A DNA stretch of 6,317 bases from DAXETY01 sp051155755 (GCA_051155755.1 DAXETY010000083.1:1-6317); one strand, 5' to 3'; counted from the stretch's first letter, positions 1 through 5,625 are shown. Notes: generated from the letters alone by a model not told the origin. Numbers and translations: made by a program.

Positions 1-246
1 GGCGATCGGCGCAAGTCCTCGTGTCAATCCGACAATAAATGCTTTTTTCCCATCCGCCGCGGAAAAGGCGTATATTGTGTCCTCGAAAAATCCGCTCCGG
101 ATACCGCCGTACTCGGCCCACCTGATTAATACAATGTAATACAAAATATGGCGATTATATTGACATTTTCGCCGGCTTTCTGTAAGATAGGCAATGCATT
201 CGTGAATCCGTATGCGATGGTCCGGGTCGAATGAGCAGAGTTCCAA
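1..246 (-). CDS. Possible leftward gene, 5' part only, unidentified
   Basis: A minus-strand frame is open from an in-frame stop at 258-256 to the left edge, about 85 codons. Candidate starts are TTG at 246-244 and TTG at 144-142; neither has a convincing ribosome binding site, and there is no in-frame ATG. The part nearest the edge reads like a real protein (for example GFFEDTIYAFSAADGKKAF), while the part nearest gene 305-1279 is less convincing. Two plus-strand frames also stay open over the first 120 bases, so chance openness is possible. If real, it would be divergent from the membrane-protein gene, and the promoter at 160-188 would lie inside the longer version. I do not recognise a family. 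It could also be a decayed gene remnant. Confidence 0.3.
   Translation of the reverse strand, partial: MELCSFDPDHRIRIHECIAYLTESRRKCQYNRHILYYIVLIRWAEYGGIRSGFFEDTIYAFSAADGKKAFIVGLTRGLAPIA
154..159 (-). promoter_or_regulatory. Candidate leftward -10 box
   Basis: The minus strand reads a perfect TATAAT here. No good -35 hexamer lies at 16-18 bases; the best is TTACAG with a 20-base spacer. It directly abuts the -35 box of the rightward promoter. If used, the transcript would begin about base 147, almost at the TTG codon at 144-142 of the possible leftward gene. This is weak evidence alone. Confidence 0.25.
160..188 (+). promoter_or_regulatory. Sigma70-type promoter for the first membrane/VWA pair
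   Basis: A perfect -35 hexamer TTGACA (160-165) is followed by a 17-base spacer and the -10 hexamer TAAGAT (183-188). The expected transcript start is near 195, giving a leader of about 110 bases before the ATG at 305. It lies in the most AT-rich part of the window. This is the best promoter in the window and should drive the genes at 305-1279 and 1330-2094. Confidence 0.7.
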
Positions 247-285
247 GGTATTGCGTCATTCGGAATGCTCAATTTATGCCTGAGC
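197..285 (+). repeat. Alternating inverted repeats in the 5' leader
   Basis: CATTCG occurs at 197-202 and 257-262, and its complement CGAATG at 228-233. The central copy can pair with either flank; the right-hand pairing extends to 7 bp (228-234 with 256-262). A further small stem, GCTCA 267-271 with TGAGC 281-285, lies just before the Shine-Dalgarno. The stems are short, so this may be incidental. Confidence 0.3.
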
Positions 286-304
286 TTATAGAAAGGGCGA
301 ACTC

Positions 305-1279
305 ATGTACAGCCGAAAAACCGTCAAACAGAACGCCAGGGTCGATGCCAGGAACAACATTCCTGCCGCAGACGACCCCAACCCCTCCCAGTTCGAGCAG
401 GAATTGATGGCCATGGCGCGGCACCAGGCGCGGCAGATCACCTCCAAGTATGATCCCATACTGGAAACCCTGGACGGCAAGCACAAACCGCTGCTCAAGG
501 AGTACGAGCGCATTTCCAAGGATTACGAGGAACACACCGCCAAAATCCAGCGCTCGGAACCCAATGTCGAGCTGTCCCGGGGCAAGTACTACATTTTAAT
601 GTCCCTGTTCGTTCTCGGTGAGGTGCCGATGAACTCCCTGGCATTTTCCGTGTTCGGGGAAAGCCAGCTTTTCACCTGGATCATGGCACTGGGCGTGGCC
701 GTGGCGATTCCCTGGATCGCGCATGCAGTGGGCATCCTGCTGAAAAGGGGGTCGGATCCCTGGTGGAAGCATGCCCTGGGAGTGGCATCGCTGCTGCTGC
801 TGACGATCGGCGGTTTGATGGCCATTGGCTATGTGCGGGTGCAATATCTGGGTGATCTCAGCGGTGCCGGTGCGGTGGGCGGTTTCGCCAACAGCAAGTT
901 CATCGGCGCGGCGTTTGTGGGCTTGAACCTGGTAATTCTGGCCGCGGCCACCCTGTGCTCCTATTTCGCCCACGACAAGGATCCGATGCTGGAGCACCTG
1001 CATCGCAAATCCAATAAAATCAACAAGGCCATGCGCGCGATCGAAGCCAGGCACAACAAAATCCTGACCAACCAACGTCAGAAAATCAACCAGATTCACC
1101 AGCAAACCCAGGAGCTGGTTTACTACTACCGCAAGATCAACCAGCGCGAGCGCCCGGACCACTTGAAACCCAAGTCGTTCGAGCTGAAGCACGGCATGGA
1201 GATGGACACCAAGACCCAGGAGAGCGATCGCGACCTGTTGAATGCGACCGTGCGCCTGAAGAAGATCGCCGCCTCGTAA
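305..1279 (+). CDS. Four-helix inner-membrane protein with coiled-coil arms, function unknown
   Basis: I do not recognise a named family. The 324-residue product has a charged soluble N-terminus (1-95) with a helical, probably coiled-coil stretch from about 30 to 90. Four hydrophobic segments follow (about 96-117, 123-146, 157-178, 198-222), then a long basic helical tail (about 223-324) rich in K, R, Q and E that looks like a second coiled coil. An even number of helices puts both arms on the same side, probably the cytoplasm. There is no signal peptide. Residues 106-109 (EVPM) and 175-180 (GYVRVQ) recur at matching places in the membrane protein at 2270-3757. The ATG at 305 is preceded by AAAGGG (292-297) at a 7-base spacing. 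It is first in a two-gene unit, 50 bases ahead of a secreted VWA protein, and follows a strong promoter. A scaffold or anchor for the VWA partner is an inference from this pairing. Confidence 0.85.
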   Translation: MYSRKTVKQNARVDARNNIPAADDPNPSQFEQELMAMARHQARQITSKYDPILETLDGKHKPLLKEYERISKDYEEHTAKIQRSEPNVELSRGKYYILMSLFVLGEVPMNSLAFSVFGESQLFTWIMALGVAVAIPWIAHAVGILLKRGSDPWWKHALGVASLLLLTIGGLMAIGYVRVQYLGDLSGAGAVGGFANSKFIGAAFVGLNLVILAAATLCSYFAHDKDPMLEHLHRKSNKINKAMRAIEARHNKILTNQRQKINQIHQQTQELVYYYRKINQRERPDHLKPKSFELKHGMEMDTKTQESDRDLLNATVRLKKIAAS

Positions 1280-1329
1280 ACCGGCAGGCCGAGAACACCG
1301 ACAATCCTTACTCGCGGAGGTATTTTCCC

Positions 1330-2094
1330 ATGAAGCGGTGGACGCCCCAAATCATCGGGCTCATGTTGATCGTGATGCTGTTTGTGGCAAGTCCGTTGAC
1401 CCCCAGCGCCGACGCGTTTTCGTTTTTCGATAAAGACGGCCAAGGTCCCAGGGTCATCGTCGTGTTCGTGGACATGTCGGGCAGCACCAACCAGGCGCGG
1501 CGAACGGTTTACAGCGAAGCGTTCGATAAAATCTATCAGAATCTTCAGCAGGGAGATCGACTGGTGGTCGGAACGATTACCAGCCGTTCCTTTATCGACT
1601 TCAAACCGGTCGTGGATGCGGAGGTTCCCAAGCAAAGCATCTGGGTGAACCGGATCTCCTACGAGCAGAATTTCGCCAAAACGAAAAAGACCATTCAGCA
1701 AGAAGTCGGCAACCTGTTGTCTCGTAAAAGAGGAACCCCATACACGGAAATCCTCAACTCCCTGAACATTGCCGACACGATTTTCCATGAAGAAACGCGG
1801 CAAAAAATCCTGGTGATCCTTTCCGACATGGTCCAGGATTCCAAGGAATACAATTTCGAGCGAAGCGACATTACCGACCGGTACATCAACGATTTGATTC
1901 GATACCGCCATCAGCAGAAACTCATCCCCGACCTGTCCGGGGTCAAAGTTTATGTGGCCGGCGCCAGCGCGGACGATTCGCGCAAGTTTCGCTCGATCGA
2001 ACGATTCTGGTCGCGCTATTTTGCCGAAACCGGTGCGGATTACTCCATCCACCGTTACGGCCACTCGTTGCTGGCATTCGAAAAGGAGCGGTGA
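1330..2094 (+). CDS. Secreted von Willebrand factor A (VWA) domain protein
   Basis: The product has 254 residues. Residues 1-29 form a signal peptide: basic start, hydrophobic core about 8-20, and a Ser-Ala-Asp-Ala end that fits signal peptidase I cleavage after A29. There is no lipobox, so a periplasmic location is expected. The VWA core begins near 41 (RVIVVFVDMSGS) with a complete MIDAS: D48, S50 and S52 in DxSxS, T136 in the loop 135-142, and D166 in ILSDM. Such domains bind a divalent metal and usually mediate protein contacts. A long insert (about 88-130) separates the second strand from the MIDAS threonine. GGAGG at 1316-1320, 9 bases ahead, supports the ATG at 1330. It lies 50 bases after the membrane-protein gene and is followed by a strong terminator, so it ends that unit. 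Its binding partner is unknown; the neighbouring membrane protein is the obvious candidate. Confidence 0.88.
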   Translation: MKRWTPQIIGLMLIVMLFVASPLTPSADAFSFFDKDGQGPRVIVVFVDMSGSTNQARRTVYSEAFDKIYQNLQQGDRLVVGTITSRSFIDFKPVVDAEVPKQSIWVNRISYEQNFAKTKKTIQQEVGNLLSRKRGTPYTEILNSLNIADTIFHEETRQKILVILSDMVQDSKEYNFERSDITDRYINDLIRYRHQQKLIPDLSGVKVYVAGASADDSRKFRSIERFWSRYFAETGADYSIHRYGHSLLAFEKER

Positions 2095-2160
2095 TCGGCG
2101 GCCCTGTCGCTCCGATAACGGCAGCTGGCGCATCGAACCTTGAAAATGATATCCTTGCAC

Positions 2161-2199
2161 AAAGAGTCGAATTACCGTCCGGTATTCGACTCTTTTTTT
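2161..2199 (+). terminator. Strong intrinsic terminator after the first VWA gene
   Basis: A perfect 12-bp stem (2161-2172 pairing with 2184-2195, core GAGTCGAAT/ATTCGACTC) encloses an 11-base loop and ends in a run of seven T (2193-2199). The loop itself can form a small ACC/GGT stem. The opposite strand has only three T after the stem, so it acts mainly rightward. It separates the genes at 305-2094 from those at 2270-4404. Confidence 0.9.
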
Positions 2200-2259
2200 C
2201 ACAGCCGCAACTGACCGGATCGTCGCGTAGCGAAACCGCCCGTTTCCAATATTCGCAGT

Positions 2260-2265
2260 GAGGTG
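2260..2265 (+). promoter_or_regulatory. Ribosome binding site deciding the start at 2270
   Basis: GAGGTG lies 4 bases ahead of the ATG at 2270. An in-frame GTG at 2258 overlaps this site and has no binding site of its own, so the ATG at 2270 is preferred. Confidence 0.7.
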
Positions 2266-2269
2266 CCCC

Positions 2270-3757
2270 ATGGCGCTTATCGAGCTGGTTCTGAATCTTA
2301 CGCCTCACCCGGCCCTGTCGATGCTGATCGCGGTGGTTCTCCTGGTCCTGGTTCTTTTTCTGGCCCGAACGTTTTTTTACCAGATGGTCCGCTCCTTCAC
2401 CCGCATGTTGCGCAGCGTTTTGCGATTGACCGCCAGATCGATCCTGGAAATGGAAACACGGCTGTCGGAACGGAACCGCAATGTGCTGACCGCCAAAAAT
2501 CTGGAGTACGCCGAGCGCATCGTGCGCCGGGACACCGTCCAGTTTCAGGCGGCGGTGACATCCTACTTTCGCAATTACACCGTGCTGCACCAGCGCATCT
2601 CCGAAATGCTGGCCAACATCGAAGCAGACCATCACCGCAGCATGGACGTTCCCCCCTCGCTTCCGAACTGGCTGCCGATCCTGGAGGCGGTGGCACAAAT
2701 CAAGCCTTCAAACGACGCCCCGGTGGGAGCGTTGCTCGGCAGTATCGATCAAACCCTGCAAGAGCAGCACCGCAGAACCCTGGCCGAGTACACCCGCTCG
2801 ATCAAAAATCGACATGCCATCCTCGCCCGGCTGGTCCCGCTTTGTTCGCGTCTCAATGAAATGATGGACCGTGTCGATCGGTCCCTGAAGGCCCTCGAGG
2901 ACCGGGCCGAACGCCTGGATGCATCCATACGGAATTATGCGCAAATCCGTACGGAAGACCACCCGGCCACACGGCTGACTTCGCTGTCTTCGCTGATGCA
3001 GCTGTTTGCCGCCGGCCTGGTCCTTCTGGTCGCGGCCTGCGGCGTGGTGGTCAATTTTCACCTGATGGAGCTGCCGATGTCGGAAGTGTTCGGCGGCGGC
3101 AGCTACCTGGGCCCTTTCAAGATATCGCAGGTGGCGGCTGCGGTCATTACGGCCATCGAATTGACCTTGGGCATGTTTCTGGTGGAGGCTTTGTGGGTCA
3201 CACGTCTGTTTCCGATCATCGGGGCTCTGGAGGACCGCATCCGAAGGCGACTGGTGTGGATTGCGCTGGTGTTTTTAATCGTGTTTGCCGGTCTTGAGGC
3301 GGCGATGGGACTGCTGCGGGTGCAGATGGTGGCCGATATTGCCCAGCTCCACCAGATGTTGTCCGGAGTCGAAACCACCGACGCGCTTTCCAGTCACATC
3401 CCTGCCATCGGTCAGATGATCCTGGGGTTCGTGCTGCCTTTCTGGATCGCCTGCGCTGCGGTTCCGCTGGCCGCTTTTGCAATGGCGGCCCGCACCGCTG
3501 CCGGATTCCTCGCCGCCGTGGGGCTGCGCTTGCTGGCCTTCGGACTGCGCCTGGGAGGCAATGTGGCCGTGCACACCGGCCGGATGGTCATCGCCATTTA
3601 TGACCTGGCGATATTTCCAATCCTTCTGCTGAATGCAACCTTCGACAGCGACGGCGAGGCGGCGCAACGCCCCGGCGGCGGCAGCCTCATGCAATATTCG
3701 TTTTCCTCGTTCTGGAAACGCCGGCAACACAATCAGTGTTCGGAGGGCTCCCAATGA
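2270..3757 (+). CDS. Multi-helix membrane protein with long helical/coiled-coil region, function unknown
   Basis: The 495-residue product is of no family I can name. An N-terminal hydrophobic helix (about 15-36) leads into a long soluble, mostly helical stretch (about 40-238), strongly coiled-coil-like around 155-228. Then come helices at about 241-263, 285-308 and 328-350, a short soluble loop (351-376), and further hydrophobic stretches at about 377-404, 411-430 and 438-456. The tail is polar. The motifs ELPM (267-270) and GLLRVQ (347-352) match EVPM and GYVRVQ of the membrane protein at 305-1279 in the same order relative to the helices, suggesting remote homology with added helices at both ends. 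Its stop overlaps the next start (ATGA, 3754-3757), so the two are probably translationally coupled. It begins 71 bases after a strong terminator, and I see no convincing promoter between them, so it depends on readthrough or an atypical promoter. Confidence 0.85.
   Translation: MALIELVLNLTPHPALSMLIAVVLLVLVLFLARTFFYQMVRSFTRMLRSVLRLTARSILEMETRLSERNRNVLTAKNLEYAERIVRRDTVQFQAAVTSYFRNYTVLHQRISEMLANIEADHHRSMDVPPSLPNWLPILEAVAQIKPSNDAPVGALLGSIDQTLQEQHRRTLAEYTRSIKNRHAILARLVPLCSRLNEMMDRVDRSLKALEDRAERLDASIRNYAQIRTEDHPATRLTSLSSLMQLFAAGLVLLVAACGVVVNFHLMELPMSEVFGGGSYLGPFKISQVAAAVITAIELTLGMFLVEALWVTRLFPIIGALEDRIRRRLVWIALVFLIVFAGLEAAMGLLRVQMVADIAQLHQMLSGVETTDALSSHIPAIGQMILGFVLPFWIACAAVPLAAFAMAARTAAGFLAAVGLRLLAFGLRLGGNVAVHTGRMVIAIYDLAIFPILLLNATFDSDGEAAQRPGGGSLMQYSFSSFWKRRQHNQCSEGSQ
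3742..3747 (+). promoter_or_regulatory. Ribosome binding site deciding the start at 3754
   Basis: GGAGGG inside the end of the upstream gene lies 6 bases ahead of the ATG at 3754. An in-frame GTG at 3736 would precede this site and add six residues ahead of the signal peptide, so it is rejected. Confidence 0.75.
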
Positions 3758-4404
3758 GAAACCGGGCCTTGATCGTGTGTGTGGTCGGTCTGCTGCTCGC
3801 CGGCGGCTGCCGACCGGAAACCCGGCCCAAAGGCGTGTACGTGCTTTTTGACGGCTCCGATGCCGTCACGGGCGAATTGGCCGACACCCCGGCGATCGTT
3901 CAACAGTTGCTGCTCGCTCTGAAGCCCCGCGACACGCTCGCCGTAGCAACCATCGATACCGAACATTTCAGCAAAAACGACATTTTAGCCGGTATCACCT
4001 TCGCTCCCCAGCCGATTCTGGCCAACCATCAGAAACGCGTATTTTTGGACAAGGTTCGTCGGCATTTCCAGGAGGCGGATCAACACAAACAGAGCGATCT
4101 GTCGGGCGGAATCCTGCATGCGATTGAATTTTTGAACCAGACGCCATCCCGGGAAAAGTACATTGTACTCATTTCGGATTTGCAGGAGCCGCGCAGCGGC
4201 GGCGATATTTTCCAACTAAACGGTTTTCACATTGTGGCGCCGGACGCCAACGCGCTTTCCGTCGACGAACGGGATACCGAACGAAATCAAAAGCGGGTGA
4301 GACGATGGCGCCAAAAGGTCGAAGCCAGCCAGGGCACCTGGCACATCATCCGCAACAGCGACATGCTGGCGGGCCTTCTGACGGCTTCGGCCGCCTCCCA
4401 CTGA
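3754..4404 (+). CDS. Predicted lipoprotein with VWA-like fold and partly degenerate MIDAS
   Basis: The product has 216 residues. MRNR, a hydrophobic core (6-15) and LAGGC with C19 give a lipoprotein signal peptide; the lipobox is slightly atypical (A at -3) but allowed. From residue 26 a VWA-like fold is visible: GVYVLFDGSDA holds D33 and S35 but has A37 where the third MIDAS residue should be serine. S114 in SDLSGGIL stands where threonine is usual, and D142 in VLISDLQEP is the third-loop aspartate. Strand 60-67 (DTLAVATI) matches DRLVVGTI of the secreted VWA protein at 1330-2094. Metal binding may therefore be weakened or lost. The start overlaps the upstream membrane-protein stop by ATGA, so the two products are probably made together. 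It would sit on a membrane face of the periplasm; with R20 after the cysteine there is no Asp+2 inner-membrane retention signal. The partner and role are unknown. Confidence 0.8.
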   Translation: MRNRALIVCVVGLLLAGGCRPETRPKGVYVLFDGSDAVTGELADTPAIVQQLLLALKPRDTLAVATIDTEHFSKNDILAGITFAPQPILANHQKRVFLDKVRRHFQEADQHKQSDLSGGILHAIEFLNQTPSREKYIVLISDLQEPRSGGDIFQLNGFHIVAPDANALSVDERDTERNQKRVRRWRQKVEASQGTWHIIRNSDMLAGLLTASAASH

Positions 4405-4500
4405 ATCGGAGCGTTCTTCTCGAGCTGTAATCGATACGACCGAAACCAATCGGCGCAAAAGATAAAATCTCCCCAAACCCTCGGATTGCAGCTCATCGCC

Positions 4501-4553
4501 GCCGGCGCTTCCAGTCCGGCGCCCCTTCCATCGACACGCGCCGGCTCCCGGCG
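4501..4553 (+). terminator. GC-rich hairpins after the VWA-like lipoprotein gene, possible weak terminator
   Basis: Two GC-rich stems lie in tandem: GCCGG 4501-4505 with CCGGC 4516-4520 (or GGCGC with GCGCC in an alternative fold), and CGCCGG 4539-4544 with CCGGCG 4548-4553 around a 3-base loop. The second is followed by TTTCGGTTT and, further on, a run of five T (4567-4572 region). The T tract is interrupted, so termination would be weak. Nothing else closes the unit at 2270-4404. Confidence 0.35.
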
Positions 4554-4574
4554 TTTCGGTTTCCGGATTTTTGC

Positions 4575-4603
4575 TTGACGAACATGAGCCGTAGCTTTAT
4601 TGT
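4575..4603 (+). promoter_or_regulatory. Candidate sigma70 promoter for the DUF2080-GNAT unit
   Basis: TTGACG (4575-4580), a 17-base spacer and TATTGT (4598-4603) make a plausible promoter, with a start near 4610. This would leave a leader of about 290 bases before the ATG at 4903. The -10 is only a 4 of 6 match. Confidence 0.45.
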
Positions 4604-4610
4604 AGCTTTA
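4591..4610 (+). repeat. Two 9-base direct repeats over the -10 region, candidate operator
   Basis: GTAGCTTTA occurs at 4591-4599 and again at 4602-4610, with a period of 11 bases, about one DNA turn. The pair covers the -10 box and the expected transcript start, the place where a repressor would act. The small AbrB/MazE-like protein encoded downstream is a candidate binder, by inference only. Confidence 0.45.
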
Positions 4611-4902
4611 GTTTAAGCGGGGATAAAAGTTCGAACCAGCACAGCCTTGCTTTCCTGGATCACCGAAGCGCACGCTTCCGGGTTCGAAAGCTTCGAGCCT
4701 TTGCCCGGGCAGAGTTGCTCGTTGCAACATCGAAACCGTTTCCGGTTCTCCGGTCGCCGGCCGACCGGAAACAACCGCTTCAATACAAGCAACCGGCGCG
4801 TTGCAACCCATACAGCGTCCAACGGCATCGCCTGTATCGTCATTGCTGTTTCCATGAGTGCCCCTGGAGAGAACAGGTGATAATTTCCCATCGAGGATAC
4901 CC
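4611..4902 (+). other. Long non-coding leader rich in inverted repeats
   Basis: No convincing gene is seen here; open frames in it have no ribosome binding site and protein-unlike content. It holds several inverted repeats: TTCGAACC 4630-4637 with GGTTCGAA 4681-4688; inside that, GAAGC 4665-4669 with GCTTC 4674-4678; GTTTCCGGT 4738-4746 with ACCGGAAAC 4764-4772 (perfect 9 bp, with CCGG/CCGG able to pair in its loop); and the palindrome GTTGCAAC at both 4721-4728 and 4800-4807. GTTTCCGG also occurs upstream at 4559-4566. No T tract follows the large stem. It may be a structured leader, a small RNA, or the remnant of a repeat element. Confidence 0.45.
4893..4897 (+). promoter_or_regulatory. Ribosome binding site deciding the start at 4903
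   Basis: GAGGA lies 5 bases ahead of the ATG at 4903. An in-frame GTG at 4858 would add 15 residues but has no such site, so 4903 is preferred. Confidence 0.7.
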
Positions 4903-5124
4903 ATGGCACCCAAAATCGACAAACCCAAGTCTTCGACGAACGAAACCGTAACGCCGATGGCAGACGCGGAACCGGCTAAGGACAGTCCGGGCAGGCTCGT
5001 CAAGTTCGAGATCTACGGAGAAGAAATGATCGAAAAGAAGGTAAAATCCAGCGGTAACAGCGGCAGGGTCTATCTGCCGCCGAACTGGGTCGGTCATAAT
5101 GTAAAAATCATTCGAATCGACTAA
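4903..5124 (+). CDS. DUF2080 family (transposase-associated) small protein, AbrB/MazE-like
   Basis: The product has 73 residues. The first 30 are polar and probably disordered. The conserved part, 33-73, reads FEIYGEEMIEKKVKSSGNSG then RVYLPPNWVGHNVKIIRID, which matches my memory of DUF2080, a small family known mostly from archaea and some deltaproteobacteria and often labelled 'putative transposon-encoded'. The GNSGRVYLP core resembles the swapped-hairpin beta fold of AbrB and MazE DNA-binding proteins (MazE has GNS-x-x-x-R-x-P), so DNA binding is a reasonable inference. No transposase is visible nearby despite the family label. A GNAT acetyltransferase gene starts 40 bases downstream on the same strand, suggesting co-transcription, and direct repeats over the candidate promoter suggest autoregulation. 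The family match rests on recall and was not searched. Confidence 0.75.
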   Translation: MAPKIDKPKSSTNETVTPMADAEPAKDSPGRLVKFEIYGEEMIEKKVKSSGNSGRVYLPPNWVGHNVKIIRID

Positions 5125-5152
5125 TGCGCACATTGCAAACCTATTATCCATC

Positions 5153-5157
5153 AGGAG
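5153..5157 (+). promoter_or_regulatory. Ribosome binding site for the GTG-started GNAT gene
   Basis: AGGAG lies 7 bases ahead of the GTG at 5165 and supports this non-ATG start, since no in-frame ATG is nearby. Confidence 0.75.
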
Positions 5158-5164
5158 CCGCTTC

Positions 5165-5602
5165 GTGAAAAATGTCGTCATTCGAAGGCTGGAACCGGCG
5201 GACGCCGATGAAATCGGGCGCATCTACAGTGCCATTACTCAGAAATCCGCAAAGGCCGATTTCAAAAAGCTGGTCGAAGATCACGCCCGCAGCAAAGAAG
5301 ATGCCTGTTTTGTCGCCGAAGTGGACGGCAAGGTGATCGGTTTTATGATCAGTTATATCCTGACGCTCGGATTCGGAATTGAAAAAAGCGCCTGGATTGC
5401 GACCCTGGGGGTCAATCCCAAGCACATGGGAGAAGGAATCGGTGCCGAGTTGGCCCGCAACGTTTTCGAGGTCTATCGGGCCCAGGGGGTTCACGACGTC
5501 TACACGTCGGTTCGTTGGGATTCCACCGACTTGCTGACCTTTTTCAAAACCCTCGGCTTCGATCGCAGCAATTTTATCAATCTCCGCAAAGTACTTGATT
5601 AA
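5165..5602 (+). CDS. GNAT family N-acetyltransferase
   Basis: The 145-residue product has the size of a single GNAT domain. The order of elements fits the family: strand 1 and helix 1 (3-22, VIRRLEPADADEIGRIYSAI), strands around 47-54 and 56-68 (CFVAEVDGKVIGFMISYIL), the core strand WIATLGVNP (78-85), and the acetyl-CoA pyrophosphate loop K86-HMGEGIG-93, a K-x-x-G-x-G version of the usual R/Q-x-x-G-x-G/A, followed by its helix. The closing TFFKTLGF (125-132) is the usual motif B. It would move an acetyl group from acetyl-CoA to an amine; the substrate cannot be read from sequence. General resemblance is to RimI-like and small-molecule GNATs; I see nothing specific to the TacT/AtaT toxins. It follows the DUF2080 gene by 40 bases. 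Confidence 0.88.
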   Translation: MKNVVIRRLEPADADEIGRIYSAITQKSAKADFKKLVEDHARSKEDACFVAEVDGKVIGFMISYILTLGFGIEKSAWIATLGVNPKHMGEGIGAELARNVFEVYRAQGVHDVYTSVRWDSTDLLTFFKTLGFDRSNFINLRKVLD

Positions 5603-5625
5603 TCAGCCGTTTTCAGCCATATAAA
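5595..5625 (+). promoter_or_regulatory. Weak candidate promoter for the FHA gene
   Basis: TTGATT (5595-5600) and TATAAA (5620-5625) are good hexamers, but the spacer is 19 bases, longer than ideal. The palindrome TGATTAATCA (5596-5605) overlaps the -35 and the stop of the GNAT gene and could be an operator. The leader would be about 120 bases. Confidence 0.3.

Noticed and set aside
1126..2271. A 381-codon open frame on the minus strand
   Set aside because: It lies opposite the well-supported VWA gene and the end of the membrane-protein gene, has no family features, and is explained by codon bias of the real genes.
1943..2698. A 251-codon minus-strand frame crossing the terminator
   Set aside because: It reads through a perfect intrinsic terminator and opposite two real genes; its content is Arg/His/Gln-rich shadow sequence.
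2263..2859. A 198-codon plus-strand frame overlapping the larger membrane protein
   Set aside because: It is in another frame of a gene with clear membrane helices and a good ribosome binding site; its product is Pro/Gly/Arg-rich and protein-unlike.
4630..4700. GTTCGAA sequences resembling a tRNA T-loop
   Set aside because: The flanking bases do not form T-arm, anticodon or acceptor stems; they are better read as an inverted repeat pair.
4738..4810. Integron attC-like site
   Set aside because: The inverted repeats lack the RYYYAAC/GTTRRRY core boxes in the right arrangement and no integrase is visible.
4647..4880. A plus-strand frame in the structured leader
   Set aside because: It has a TTG start without a ribosome binding site, and its composition is unlike the neighbouring proteins.
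4608..5003. A 131-codon minus-strand frame in the gap before DUF2080
   Set aside because: It has no ribosome binding site, no recognisable domain, and runs opposite the start of the DUF2080 gene.
4405..5602. Insertion sequence carrying the DUF2080 gene
   Set aside because: No transposase, target duplication or matched terminal repeats enclosing the genes could be found; only the family label points to transposons.
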